64,000 nucleotides of DNA from Streptomyces sp. XY006 (lineage in GTDB: Bacteria > Actinomycetota > Actinomycetes > Streptomycetales > Streptomycetaceae). The position numbers and the translations under genes were made by a program. The notes below the pieces were generated by a model that saw only the letters and a program-made list of their open reading frames with translations, searched no databases and was not told where the DNA came from. Below are positions 43,562-52,706 of this stretch, piece after piece. The stretch covers positions 62,001 through 126,000 of the forward strand of contig NZ_NOKT01000021.1 of assembly GCF_002237655.1 (NCBI RefSeq). Reading direction: 5' to 3'. Position 1 is the stretch's first letter. The number at the start of each line of letters is the position of its first letter.

Positions 43562-44191
43562 ATGACGGACCCGACGCAGCCCGGCGGAGGCGGCGGCCAC
43601 GACCCGTGGGCGCCCCCGGAGCACAAGCCGTCGCTCGACAAGGACCAGCCGCCCACCCAGGGGCCGCCCTCCGTGCACGACCAGGCCACGGTCACCTCGA
43701 TGCCCACGGCCGGTTTCACCCCGCCCGCCGGCACCCCGCAGTACGACACCTCCGGCGCCGGCGCGGTCCCGCCCCCGCCCGTCGCCCCAGGCGGTCCCGG
43801 CGGCTACGGGTACCCCGGCTACCCCCAGTCCGGCTACGGCTGGCCCGGCATGCCCGTGGCCCCGCAGAACGGCATGGGCATCGCCGCGATGGTGCTCGGC
43901 ATCGTCTCCTGCACGCTCTTCTGCCTGTACGGCGTGGTCTCCCTGGTCACCGGCATCCTCGCCGTCGTCTTCGGCATCAAGGGCCGCAAGCGCGCCGAGG
44001 CCGGTGTGGCCACCAACCACGGGCAGGCCCAGGCGGGTCTGATCATGGGCATCATCGGGATCATCCTCGGCATCACCGTGATCGTCCTGATCGCGGTCGG
44101 CATCACGGCCGCCATCAACAGCGACGACTACGACGACGACCCGTACTACGGCACCCTTCGCCCCGCCGTCACCGCACCGGTCCTGCACTGA
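43562..44191 (+). CDS. DUF4190-type membrane protein
   Basis: Protein of 209 residues: a Pro/Gly/Tyr-rich disordered N-terminal half (YGYPGYPQSGYGWPGMP) followed by two transmembrane helices (MVLGIVSCTLFCLYGVVSLV, then GLIMGIIGIILGITVIVLIA) with the GIKGRKRAEAG loop between them, and a short acidic tail. These proteins are common and often duplicated in Streptomyces; no molecular function is established. A GGGGGG ribosome-binding tract precedes the ATG. The paralogue follows 68 bp later. Confidence 0.82.
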   Translation: MTDPTQPGGGGGHDPWAPPEHKPSLDKDQPPTQGPPSVHDQATVTSMPTAGFTPPAGTPQYDTSGAGAVPPPPVAPGGPGGYGYPGYPQSGYGWPGMPVAPQNGMGIAAMVLGIVSCTLFCLYGVVSLVTGILAVVFGIKGRKRAEAGVATNHGQAQAGLIMGIIGIILGITVIVLIAVGITAAINSDDYDDDPYYGTLRPAVTAPVLH

Positions 44192-44259
44192 ACTCCCGTG
44201 CTCCCCGGCCGACTCGGCCACTACGATTCCCTGGTCTGACAACGGAGGGGAGCTCGTCC

Positions 44260-44724
44260 ATGTCCAACACCAATCCCACGCCCGGTGGCTTCGGCCCACC
44301 GTCCCAGCCTCCGCAGCAGCCGGCCCCCGGCTACGGCTTCCCGCAGCAGTCCGGCCCGGGCTACGGCTACCCCCAGGCCGGCCCCGGCTACCCGGCCGCG
44401 CCGCCCGTCGGCTACCCGCAGGCGGCCGGCTACGGGATGCCCGCGCAGCCGAGCAACGGCATGGGAACCACGGGTCTGGTGCTGGGCATCATCGGCGTGG
44501 TGTGCAGCGTGACCTTCCTGCTGTGGTTCTTCGGCGTGATCCTCGGCATCCTGGCGATCATCTTCGGCGCCATCGGCCGGGGCAAGGCCACCCGCGGCGA
44601 GGCCACCAACAAGGGCGCGGCGACCGCCGGCCTGGTCTGCGGCATCATCGCCACCGTGATCCTGCCGCTGCTGGGCTTCCTGCTGTTCGCCGGCATCATG
44701 GGCGGGCTCGGCGCGGCTTCCTGA
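44260..44724 (+). CDS. DUF4190-type membrane protein, tandem paralogue
   Basis: Protein of 154 residues with the same architecture as its neighbour: Pro/Gln/Gly/Tyr-rich N-terminus (QAGPGYPAAPPVGYPQAAGY) and two hydrophobic hairpin helices (GLVLGIIGVVCSVTFLLWFF and GLVCGIIATVILPLLGFLLF) flanking GRGKATRGEATNKG. The ATG at 44260 follows CGGAGGGG. The two genes look like a local duplication with divergence of the tail. Confidence 0.82.
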   Translation: MSNTNPTPGGFGPPSQPPQQPAPGYGFPQQSGPGYGYPQAGPGYPAAPPVGYPQAAGYGMPAQPSNGMGTTGLVLGIIGVVCSVTFLLWFFGVILGILAIIFGAIGRGKATRGEATNKGAATAGLVCGIIATVILPLLGFLLFAGIMGGLGAAS

Positions 44725-44743
44725 GCGCAGCCCGCAGGCAGTA

Positions 44744-44776
44744 GCAAGGGGCCGGTCCCCCGGACCGGCCCCTTGC
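44744..44776. terminator. Bidirectional terminator
   Basis: Perfect 15-bp stem GCAAGGGGCCGGTCC/GGACCGGCCCCTTGC with a 3-base loop, between convergent DUF4190 and NADAR genes; it touches the 3' end of the latter. Confidence 0.88.
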
Positions 44777-45379
44777 TCATGCTCCCGCCCGCAGCCGCTC
44801 CCGCGCCGCCATCAGCGCGAAGCCCAGCAGATTCGGCCCCCGCCACCGCTCCGGGTCCATCGCCGCCTCGTCGTCCGCGGCCAGCCCGATGCCCCAGACC
44901 CGGTCCACGGGGCTCGCCTCGACCAGCACGCGGTCGCCCGTGCCCAGCAGGAAGCCCTGCAGCTCCGGATGCGCCGCGAACTTGTGGACGCTGCCCTCCA
45001 CGACGATCCGGAACCGCTCCCGCGCCCAGACCGTCTCGTCGAACCCGCGCACCAGCCGCCCGGCCTTCTTCGCCTCGGCGGGATGCCCGGCGGCCAGCAC
45101 GGCACGCTCGGCCGCCGCGTCCTCGAAGAGCCGGGCCTTGCCGGCCATCATCCAGTGCTCGGCCGTCGCGTACCGAACGCCGTCCACCGTGAACGGCGAC
45201 GGCCACCACTGGCTCAGGCAGCTCGGGCCGATCCGGCCGTCCGGCCGCGGCCGGTGCCCCCAGAAATGCAGATACTTGATACCGGCCCCCGCGCGGACCG
45301 CCCTGATCAGGGCTTCCCGCGAGTCGACCGCCCCCGTGATCCTCTCCATGCACGCGAGTCTGGCACGCACCACTGACAC
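44777..45379 (-). CDS. NADAR-domain (YbiA-like) N-glycosidase
   Basis: Protein of 200 residues with NADAR landmarks: FWGHRPRPDG, LSQWWPSPF, YATAEHWMMAGKARLF and WARERFRIVVEGSVHKF, and WGIGLAADD near the end. Family members cleave N-glycosidic bonds, either of riboflavin-pathway intermediates (YbiA) or of ADP-ribosylated guanine. The first 10 residues from the GTG at 45379 are uncertain; an ATG at 45349 is an alternative start. It stands alone and divergent from the polyamine operon, with no visible toxin partner. Confidence 0.82.
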   Translation of the reverse strand: MSVVRARLACMERITGAVDSREALIRAVRAGAGIKYLHFWGHRPRPDGRIGPSCLSQWWPSPFTVDGVRYATAEHWMMAGKARLFEDAAAERAVLAAGHPAEAKKAGRLVRGFDETVWARERFRIVVEGSVHKFAAHPELQGFLLGTGDRVLVEASPVDRVWGIGLAADDEAAMDPERWRGPNLLGFALMAARERLRAGA

Positions 45380-45421
45380 AGCGTCCCGCCTTTTCCCGGC
45401 GGACTCGACACCTGGTCGACA

Positions 45422-45465
45422 GATTCCGTCGCGTAACCAAAAATCAACAACGGAATCACTTGTTG
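45422..45465. promoter_or_regulatory. Nested inverted repeats upstream of the polyamine operon
   Basis: GATTCCGT (45422-45429) pairs with ACGGAATC (45450-45457), and CAACAA (45445-45450) pairs with TTGTTG (45460-45465). The region is locally AT-rich and lies 85-130 bp before the second aldehyde dehydrogenase start, so it is a candidate operator for a regulator of the polyamine genes. Confidence 0.45.
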
Positions 45466-45549
45466 GTGTGCCATCCCTCTGTCAGGATCGGCACTCAAAT
45501 CGAGCCTGAGCCACGCCGGCCCCATCATGGGGACACGGAGGAGAGCGAC

Positions 45550-47085
45550 ATGCACAACCCGGGCAACGCCACCCCGGACCGATTCCCGGCCGAGGAGCGC
45601 TTCCAGCAGGGCGCGCAGTACATCGCGGGCCGTCCGACCAGGGGCACCTCCGGCCGGACGCACGCGGTCGTCGACCCGGCGTCGGGCGAGGAGGTGCTGC
45701 GCTACGAGCTGGCCGGCACGGCCGACGTCGACCGGGCCGTCGCCGCCGCCCGCGAGGCCTTCCCCGGCTGGGCGGGCACCACCCCCGGTGAGCGGTCCGA
45801 CGCCCTGCACCGGTTCGCCGCGGTGCTGGCCGACCGGGCCGAGGACTTCGCCCGCGCCGAGTCCCTGCAGTGCGGCAAGCCGCTGAAGCTGACGCGCGAG
45901 TTCGACGTCCCCGGGACCATCGACAACACGGCCTTCTTCGCCGGTGCCGCACGGCATCTCCAGGGCCAGTCGGCCGGTGAGTACTCCGGCGACCACACCT
46001 CCTACGTCCGGCGCGAGCCCATCGGGGTCGTCGGGTCGATCGCGCCCTGGAACTACCCGCTGCAGATGGCCGCCTGGAAGATCCTCCCGGCGATCGCCGC
46101 GGGCAACACCATCGTCCTGAAGCCCGCCGAGCTCACCCCGCTGACCTCGCTGCTCTTCGCCCAGGCGGCCACGGACGCCGGGATCCCGGACGGCGTGATC
46201 AACATCGTCACCGGTACCGGCAGGGAGGCCGGAGAGCACCTCGTCGGCCACCCCGACGTGGCCATGACCTCCTTCACCGGCTCCACCGCCGTCGGCAAGC
46301 GCGTCGCCGAGGTCGCCACCGCCACGGTCAAGCGCCTCCACCTGGAGCTCGGCGGCAAGGCGCCCTTCGTGGTCTTCGACGACGCCGACCCGGAGGCCGC
46401 CGCCCAGGGCGCCGTCGCCGGTGCGCTGATCAACACCGGGCAGGACTGCACGGCCGCCACGCGCGCGTACGTGCAGCGGCCGCTGTACGACGCCTTCGTG
46501 GAGCGGACGGCCGCGCTCATGGAGACGGTCCGGCTCGGCGACCCGTTCGCCGCCGGGACCGACCTCGGCCCGCTGATCTCGCACGTGCAGCGCGACCGGG
46601 TCGCCGGCTTCGTCGACCGGGCGCGTGGCTACGCGCGCGTGGTGACCGGCGGCGAGGCGCCCGGCGGTGAGCTCGCCAAGGGCGCCTACTACCGGCCCAC
46701 CCTGATCGCCGACGCGGCCCAGGACAGCGAGGTCGTCCAGTCGGAGATCTTCGGACCGGTCCTCGTCGTGCTGCCGTTCGACACCGACGACGAGGGCATC
46801 GCCCTCGCCAACGACACCCCGTACGGGCTGGCCGCCTCCGCCTGGAGCCGGGACGTGTACCGGGCCAACCGGGCCACGCGCGAGATCAAGGCCGGCTGCG
46901 TGTGGGTCAACGACCACATCCCGATCATCAGCGAGATGCCGCACGGCGGCTACAAGTCCTCCGGCTACGGCAAGGACATGTCCGCGTACTCGTTCGAGGA
47001 GTACACCCAGATCAAGCACGTCATGTTCGACAACACCGCGGTGGCCGCGAAGGACTGGCACCGCACCGTCTTCGGGGACCGCTAG
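45550..47085 (+). CDS. Gamma-aminobutyraldehyde-type dehydrogenase, second copy
   Basis: Aldehyde dehydrogenase of 511 residues; Glu266 in HLELGGKAP and Cys300 in NTGQDCTAATRA are the catalytic pair, APWNYP and FTGSTAVGK are also present. It shares the QDCTAATR context with the copy at 39.4 kb but has a longer N-terminus. It is first in a run with a polyamine transporter and a PuuB-like oxidase; this order suggests oxidation of aminoaldehydes made from imported putrescine or spermidine. The ATG at 45550 follows GGAGGAGAG. Confidence 0.9.
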   Translation: MHNPGNATPDRFPAEERFQQGAQYIAGRPTRGTSGRTHAVVDPASGEEVLRYELAGTADVDRAVAAAREAFPGWAGTTPGERSDALHRFAAVLADRAEDFARAESLQCGKPLKLTREFDVPGTIDNTAFFAGAARHLQGQSAGEYSGDHTSYVRREPIGVVGSIAPWNYPLQMAAWKILPAIAAGNTIVLKPAELTPLTSLLFAQAATDAGIPDGVINIVTGTGREAGEHLVGHPDVAMTSFTGSTAVGKRVAEVATATVKRLHLELGGKAPFVVFDDADPEAAAQGAVAGALINTGQDCTAATRAYVQRPLYDAFVERTAALMETVRLGDPFAAGTDLGPLISHVQRDRVAGFVDRARGYARVVTGGEAPGGELAKGAYYRPTLIADAAQDSEVVQSEIFGPVLVVLPFDTDDEGIALANDTPYGLAASAWSRDVYRANRATREIKAGCVWVNDHIPIISEMPHGGYKSSGYGKDMSAYSFEEYTQIKHVMFDNTAVAAKDWHRTVFGDR

Positions 47086-47140
47086 CCGTATCAGGCCGCC
47101 TGACCAGCGGCCGCCCACCCTCCGAAAGGGCACCACGCGC

Positions 47141-48388
47141 ATGGAGCAGTACGAGCCCGACCGCCTGTCAGCGGCCCAAGTGGCCGCGGCGCGGCGCAGC
47201 CTCACCAACGGCAGGGCCGCCCTCACCCGGCGGTCGCTGCTGCGCGCCTCCGCGGGCGGCGCGCTCGCCGTCGGCGGTCTCGGGACCCTGAGCGCCTGCG
47301 GCATCCCGGCGGCCGGTCAGTCGCAGGGCGGCGTCCCGGCCGAGGACCGCTCGGCCAAGGAGAAGACCGTGAACTTCTCCAACTGGACCGAGTACATGGA
47401 CGTCGACGACAGCGGCAAGCACCACCCCACGCTGGAGCAGTTCACGAAGCGCACCGGCATCAAGGTCAAGTACACCGAGGACATCAACGACAACAACGAG
47501 TTCTTCGGCAAGATCAAGCCGCAGCTCGCCGCGGGCCAGGACACCGGCCGCGACCTGATCGTCCTCACCGACTGGCTGGCCGCCCGCCTCATCCGCCTGG
47601 GCTGGGTGCAGAAGCTCGACGCCAGCAACCTGCCGCACGCCTACGCCAACCTGTCGGCCCAGTTCCGCAACCCCGACTGGGACCCGGGCCGCGCCTACTC
47701 GTACGTCTGGCAGGGCATCTCGACGGTCATCGCGTACAACAAGAAGGCCCTCGACGGCGTCGAGGTGACGTCGATATCCGACCTGCTCGACAACCCCAGG
47801 CTCAAGGGCCGCGTCGGCTTCCTGTCGGAGATGCGCGACAGCGTCGGCATGACCCTGCTCGACATGGGCAAGGACCCGGCGGACTTCACCGCCGACGACT
47901 ACGACGCGGCCATCGCCCGGCTGCAGAAGGCCGTCGACAAGGGCCAGATCCGCCGCTTCACCGGCAACGACTACACCTCGGACCTGACCAGCGGCGACTT
48001 CGCCGCCTGCGTCGCCTGGGCCGGGGACGTCGTCCAGCTCAAGGCGGACAGCCCCGACATCGACTTCCTCATCCCGGACAGCGGCTACATGACGTCCACG
48101 GACAACCTGCTGGTCCCCAACAAGGCCCGGCACAAGACGAACGCCGAACGGCTCATCGACTTCTACTACGAGCCGAAGCCGGCCGCGGAACTGGCCGCGT
48201 ACATCAACTACGTGTGTCCCGTCGACGGTGTGAAGGCCGAACTGGCGAAGATCGACGAGGACGCGGCGAACAACCCGCTGATCATTCCCGACAAGGCCAT
48301 GGCGGCCAAGTCGCACGCCTTCCGCTCGCTGAGCTCGAAGGAAGAGACCGAGTTCGAAGAGAAGTTCGCGAAGCTGACGGGGGCGTGA
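47141..48388 (+). CDS. potD: Polyamine ABC transporter substrate-binding lipoprotein
   Basis: Binding protein of 415 residues with both a twin-arginine motif (TRRSLLRAS, Arg30-Arg31) and a lipobox LSAC (Cys53), so it is probably exported folded by Tat and lipidated. The mature part resembles PotD: VNFSNWTEYMDVDDSGKH, ARLIRLGWVQKLDASNLPHA, YVWQGISTVIAYN, and FAACVAWAGDVVQL. It heads a potD-A-B-C group just after an aminoaldehyde dehydrogenase, supporting putrescine or spermidine as ligand. Confidence 0.9.
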   Translation: MEQYEPDRLSAAQVAAARRSLTNGRAALTRRSLLRASAGGALAVGGLGTLSACGIPAAGQSQGGVPAEDRSAKEKTVNFSNWTEYMDVDDSGKHHPTLEQFTKRTGIKVKYTEDINDNNEFFGKIKPQLAAGQDTGRDLIVLTDWLAARLIRLGWVQKLDASNLPHAYANLSAQFRNPDWDPGRAYSYVWQGISTVIAYNKKALDGVEVTSISDLLDNPRLKGRVGFLSEMRDSVGMTLLDMGKDPADFTADDYDAAIARLQKAVDKGQIRRFTGNDYTSDLTSGDFAACVAWAGDVVQLKADSPDIDFLIPDSGYMTSTDNLLVPNKARHKTNAERLIDFYYEPKPAAELAAYINYVCPVDGVKAELAKIDEDAANNPLIIPDKAMAAKSHAFRSLSSKEETEFEEKFAKLTGA

Positions 48389-48393
48389 CCACC

Positions 48394-49539
48394 ATGACGA
48401 ACACGACGGACCCCAGCGGCGACGTCCGCCTCACCGGCATCGCCAAGACCTACGGCTCCTTCACGGCCGTCCACCCGCTCGACCTGACCGTCCCGCAGGG
48501 CTCCTTCTTCGCCCTGCTCGGCGCCTCCGGCTGCGGCAAGACCACCACCCTGCGCATGATCGCAGGGCTGGAGGAACCGTCCGCCGGCACCGTCTTCCTC
48601 GGCGACCAGGACGTGACGGCCCTGCCGCCCTACAAGCGGCCGGTGAACACCGTCTTCCAGTCCTACGCCCTCTTCCCGCACCTCGACATCTTCGAGAACG
48701 TCGCCTTCGGCCTGCGCCGGCGCGGTCTGAAGTCGGTGAAGAAGCAGGTCGAGGAGATGCTGGAGCTGGTCCAGCTCGGCGAGCAGGCGCGCAAGAAGCC
48801 GCACCAGCTCTCCGGCGGCCAGCAGCAGCGCGTCGCCGTGGCCCGCGCCCTGATCAACCACCCCAAGGTGCTCCTGCTCGACGAGCCGCTCGGCGCCCTG
48901 GACCTGAAGCTGCGCCGCCAGATGCAGCTGGAGCTCAAGCGCATCCAGACCGAGGTCGGCATCACCTTCATCCACGTCACGCACGACCAGGAGGAGGCCA
49001 TGACCATGGCCGACACGGTCGCCGTGATGAACGGCGGCCGCGTCGAGCAGCTCGGCACGCCCGCCGACCTGTACGAGAACCCGCGCACCACCTTCGTCGC
49101 CAACTTCCTCGGCACCTCCAACTTCATCGAGGCCGAGGTCGACTCCAAGAGCGGCGAGGACATCGTGCTCAAGGCGGGCGGCGGCAAGCTCGTCCTGCCC
49201 GAGGCGCGATGTTCGGCGCCCACGAGCACCGGCGGCAAGGTGCTGGTCGGGGTCCGCCCGGAGAAGATCTCCCTCACCCACGCGGACGACGCCGGCGAGA
49301 TCCCGGAGGGCCGCAACCGCATCACGGGCCGGATCGCCGACTCCAGCTTCATCGGCGTCTCCACGCAGTACGTCGTCGACAGCCCGGTCTGCCCGGACTT
49401 CGAGGTCTACGCCCAGAACATCGACCGCGACCCCCGGCTCGTGCCCGGCGCCGAGGTCGTCCTGCACTGGAACCCGGCCCACACCTTCGGCCTGGACGCC
49501 GCGCAGGACGCCGACGCCGGAGTGGAAGAGGCGGCCTGA
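48394..49539 (+). CDS. potA: Polyamine ABC transporter ATP-binding protein
   Basis: ATPase of 381 residues: Walker A GASGCGKTT (about 42-50), Q-loop VFQSYALFPHLD, signature LSGGQQQRVAVARAL, Walker B VLLLDEPLGALD and H-loop VTHDQEEA are all canonical, followed by a TOBE-type domain (VGVRPEKISL). The ATG at 48394 is used; a GTG at 48385 overlapping the potD stop is also possible. Its own stop overlaps the potB ATG by one base. Confidence 0.93.
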   Translation: MTNTTDPSGDVRLTGIAKTYGSFTAVHPLDLTVPQGSFFALLGASGCGKTTTLRMIAGLEEPSAGTVFLGDQDVTALPPYKRPVNTVFQSYALFPHLDIFENVAFGLRRRGLKSVKKQVEEMLELVQLGEQARKKPHQLSGGQQQRVAVARALINHPKVLLLDEPLGALDLKLRRQMQLELKRIQTEVGITFIHVTHDQEEAMTMADTVAVMNGGRVEQLGTPADLYENPRTTFVANFLGTSNFIEAEVDSKSGEDIVLKAGGGKLVLPEARCSAPTSTGGKVLVGVRPEKISLTHADDAGEIPEGRNRITGRIADSSFIGVSTQYVVDSPVCPDFEVYAQNIDRDPRLVPGAEVVLHWNPAHTFGLDAAQDADAGVEEAA

Positions 49540-50468
49540 TGTCGACACTCACCGAGGCGCCGCCGCCTCTCGCGCCCGGGGCGCCCGAATCCAAGCCCCC
49601 CAAGCGCCGGGGCCGCTTCACGCCGTACTGGCTGCTGCTGCCCGGCATCCTCTGGCTGGTCGTCTTCTTCGCGCTGCCGATGATCTACCAGGCCTCCACG
49701 TCCGTGCAGACGGGCTCCCTGGAGACGGGTTACAAGGTCACCTGGCACTTCGCCACCTACTGGGACGCGCTGTCGGCGTACTGGCCGCAGTTCGTCCGCT
49801 CGGTGCTCTACGCCGGTACCGCCACGATCCTGTGCCTGCTGCTCGGCTACCCGCTCGCCTATCTGATCGCCTTCCGGGCGGGCCGCTGGCGGAACCTCAT
49901 CATGATCCTGGTGATCGCGCCCTTCTTCACCAGCTTCCTGATCCGCACCCTGGCCTGGAAGACGATCCTCGCGGACGGCGGCCCGCTCGTCGGCGCGCTC
50001 AACTCGCTGCACGTCCTGGACGTCACCAGCTGGCTGGGCCTGACCGCGGGCGACCGGGTGCTGGCCACCCCGCTGGCGGTCATCTGCGGTCTGACGTACA
50101 ACTTCCTGCCGTTCATGATCCTGCCGCTGTACACCTCGCTGGAGCGCATCGACGGCCGGCTCCACGAGGCCGCCGGCGACCTGTACGCCCGGCCCTGGAC
50201 GACCTTCCGCAAGGTCACCTTCCCGCTGTCGATGCCGGGTGTCGTCTCCGGCACGCTGCTGACCTTCATCCCGGCGACCGGTGACTACGTCAACGCCGAC
50301 CTGCTCGGCTCGACCGACACCCGCATGGTCGGAAACGTCATCCAGACGCAGTTCCTCCGCGTGCTCGACTACCCGACGGCGGCGGCGCTCTCCTTCATCC
50401 TCATGGCGGCCATCCTCCTCATGGTCACCTTCTACATCCGCAGGTCCGGGACGGAGGATCTGGTCTGA
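49539..50468 (+). CDS. potB: Polyamine ABC transporter permease 1
   Basis: Permease of 309 residues with about six transmembrane segments (first LLLPGILWLVVFFALPMIYQ) and an EAA loop HEAAGDLYARPWTTFRKVTFP. Its length, the PxY/N-rich loops and the pairing with a shorter permease fit PotB/PotH. The start overlaps potA (TGATG), and potC starts directly after the stop. Confidence 0.92.
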   Translation: MSTLTEAPPPLAPGAPESKPPKRRGRFTPYWLLLPGILWLVVFFALPMIYQASTSVQTGSLETGYKVTWHFATYWDALSAYWPQFVRSVLYAGTATILCLLLGYPLAYLIAFRAGRWRNLIMILVIAPFFTSFLIRTLAWKTILADGGPLVGALNSLHVLDVTSWLGLTAGDRVLATPLAVICGLTYNFLPFMILPLYTSLERIDGRLHEAAGDLYARPWTTFRKVTFPLSMPGVVSGTLLTFIPATGDYVNADLLGSTDTRMVGNVIQTQFLRVLDYPTAAALSFILMAAILLMVTFYIRRSGTEDLV

Positions 50469-51269
50469 ATGCCCTTCGTCAACTGGCTCAAGAGACATCT
50501 CGTCGTCATCGCGGGACTCGTTACGCTCGCCTATCTGCTGCTGCCGAACATCATCGTGACGGTGTTCTCCTTCAACAAACCGAAGGGGCGCTTCAACTAC
50601 GAGTGGCAGCAGTTCTCGCTGGACGCCTGGAAGGACCCGTGCGGTGTCTCCGACCTGTGCGGCTCGCTCTCGGTCAGCCTCCAGATCGCCTTCTGGGCGA
50701 CCCTCGGCGCCACGCTCCTCGGCACGCTGATCGCGTTCGCCCTGGTCCGCTACCGGTTCCGCGCCCGCGGCGCCGTGAACTCGCTGATCTTCCTGCCGAT
50801 GGCGATGCCCGAGGTCGTCATGGCCGCCTCGCTGCTCACCCTGTTCCTGAACATGGGCGCGCAGCTCGGTTTCTGGACGATCCTCATCGCGCACATCATG
50901 TTCTGCCTCAGTTTCGTGGTCACGGCCGTGAAGGCGCGCGTGATGTCGATGGACCCGAAACTGGAGGAGGCGGCACGGGACCTGTACGCGGGCCCGTTCC
51001 AGACCTTCGTCCGGGTCACCCTGCCGATCGCGGCACCGGGTATCGCGGCCGGTGCGCTGCTCGCCTTCGCGCTCTCCTTCGACGATTTCATCATCACGAA
51101 TTTCAACGCCGGCTCGACCGTCACCTTCCCCATGTTCGTCTGGGGCTCGGCGCAGCGCGGAACGCCCGTCCAGATCAACGTCATCGGTACGGCCATGTTC
51201 ATCGTCGCCGTACTGTTCGTCCTGATTTCCGTGGTCATCGGAAATCGCCGCAACAGGCAAAAGGCATAA
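50469..51269 (+). CDS. potC: Polyamine ABC transporter permease 2
   Basis: Permease of 266 residues with six transmembrane segments (first HLVVIAGLVTLAYLLLPNII) and the EAA loop EEAARDLYAGPFQTFVRVTLP. SFDDFIITNFNAG is typical of PotC/PotI, where this loop contributes to the interface. The ATG immediately follows the potB stop, so the whole transporter is one operon. Confidence 0.92.
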   Translation: MPFVNWLKRHLVVIAGLVTLAYLLLPNIIVTVFSFNKPKGRFNYEWQQFSLDAWKDPCGVSDLCGSLSVSLQIAFWATLGATLLGTLIAFALVRYRFRARGAVNSLIFLPMAMPEVVMAASLLTLFLNMGAQLGFWTILIAHIMFCLSFVVTAVKARVMSMDPKLEEAARDLYAGPFQTFVRVTLPIAAPGIAAGALLAFALSFDDFIITNFNAGSTVTFPMFVWGSAQRGTPVQINVIGTAMFIVAVLFVLISVVIGNRRNRQKA

Positions 51270-51287
51270 CCGTAGGGAGTTGAAATC

Positions 51288-52706
51288 ATGGCCCCTGGCG
51301 CCATGAATCAGTGGACTCATTCGCTCTCCGACGCCCAGCCGGTCCCGTACTGGCTGGACGACCCCGGCCGGCCCCGCCCCGAACCCGCCCTCACCACCTC
51401 CGAGACCTGTGACCTGCTGGTCGTCGGCGGCGGCTACAGCGGCCTGTGGACGGCGCTGATCGCCAAGGAGCGCGACCCGCGGCGGGACGTGGTGCTGGTG
51501 GAGGGCCGTGAGGCGGGCTGGGCCGCCTCGGGCCGCAACGGCGGGTTCTGCGCCGCCTCCCTCACCCACGGCCTGCCCAACGGCCTCACCCGCTGGCCCG
51601 ACGAGATCCACACGCTCCAGCAGCTGGGCGCCCGCAACCTCGACGCGATCGAGGCGGCGGTCGCCCGGCACTCCATCGACTGCGACTTCGAGCGCACCGG
51701 CGAGATCGACGTCGCCACCGAGCCCTACCAGGCGCGGGAACTGCGCGAGTGGCACGAGGAGACGACCCGCCGGGGCCTGGCCGAGGGCGTCGAGTACCTG
51801 GACGCCGACGCCGTACGGGAACAGGTGAACTCACCCACCTTCCAGGCGGGCCTGTGGGACCGCAGGGGCGTCGCGATGCTGAACCCGGCGAAACTCGCCT
51901 GGGGCCTGAAGCGGGCGTGCCTCGCCCTGGGCGTCCGCGTCCACGAGCACACGCCCGCGCTCGACCTGAAGCCCTACGGCGCGGGCATGTCCGTCCGCAC
52001 CCCCTACGGAAGGATCCGCGCCCGCCGGGTCGCCCTGGGCACCAACATCTTCCCCAGCCTGGTCCGCCGCGTGCGCTCCTACACCGTCCCGGTCTACGAC
52101 TACGCCCTCATGACCGAGCCGCTCACCGGCGACCAGCTCGCCTCCATCGGCTGGAAGAACCGCCAGGGCCTGGGCGACAGCGCCAACCAGTTCCACTACT
52201 TCCGGCTGTCCGCCGACAACCGGATCCTGTGGGGCGGCTACGACGCGATCTACCCCTACGGCGGCCGCGTCCGCGCCGAGTACGACGACCGCCCCGAGAC
52301 CTACGCCAAGCTCGCCGGGCACTTCTTCACCTGCTTCCCGCAGCTGGAGGGCGTGCGCTTCTCCCACGCCTGGGGCGGCGCCATCGACACCTGCTCCCGC
52401 TTCTCGGCGTTCTTCGGCACGGCCCACCAGGGCAAGGTCGCCTACGCGGCCGGGTACACCGGCCTCGGCGTCGGGGCCACCCGGTTCGGCGCCGAGGTGA
52501 TGCTGGACCTGCTGGCCGGGGAGCGCACCGAGCGGACCGAGCTGCAGATGGTCCGCAGGAAGCCGCTGCCGTTCCCGCCCGAGCCGTTCGCCTGGACGGG
52601 CATCGCCCTCACCAAGTGGTCACTGGCCCGCGCGGACGCCCAGGGCGGCCGCCGCAACCTGTGGCTGCGCACGATGGACCGACTGGGCCTGGGCTTCGAC
52701 AGCTGA
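51288..52706 (+). CDS. FAD-dependent oxidoreductase (PuuB/DAO type)
   Basis: Flavoprotein of 472 residues with N-terminal Rossmann FAD fold LLVVGGGYSGLWTALIAKER (GxGxxG). Other DAO-superfamily blocks are the segment GWAASGRNGGFCAASLTHGL, and SHAWGGAIDTCSRFSAFFG near the end. In the Puu pathway PuuB oxidises gamma-glutamylputrescine; some relatives act on other amines. Position directly after potC supports amine oxidation. The start ATG at 51288 has GGGAG upstream; an ATG at 51303 is possible. Confidence 0.87.
   Translation: MAPGAMNQWTHSLSDAQPVPYWLDDPGRPRPEPALTTSETCDLLVVGGGYSGLWTALIAKERDPRRDVVLVEGREAGWAASGRNGGFCAASLTHGLPNGLTRWPDEIHTLQQLGARNLDAIEAAVARHSIDCDFERTGEIDVATEPYQARELREWHEETTRRGLAEGVEYLDADAVREQVNSPTFQAGLWDRRGVAMLNPAKLAWGLKRACLALGVRVHEHTPALDLKPYGAGMSVRTPYGRIRARRVALGTNIFPSLVRRVRSYTVPVYDYALMTEPLTGDQLASIGWKNRQGLGDSANQFHYFRLSADNRILWGGYDAIYPYGGRVRAEYDDRPETYAKLAGHFFTCFPQLEGVRFSHAWGGAIDTCSRFSAFFGTAHQGKVAYAAGYTGLGVGATRFGAEVMLDLLAGERTERTELQMVRRKPLPFPPEPFAWTGIALTKWSLARADAQGGRRNLWLRTMDRLGLGFDS

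Noticed and set aside
45307..47304. 665-codon minus-strand frame opposite the second aldehyde dehydrogenase
   Set aside because: Low-complexity Gly/Val/Arg composition typical of antisense to GC-rich genes; the plus-strand protein is a clear enzyme.
49407..51755. 782-codon minus-strand frame opposite potB-potC
   Set aside because: Composition (Gln/Asp/Glu/Arg/His-rich, no domains) is that of an antisense shadow; both plus-strand permeases are convincing.
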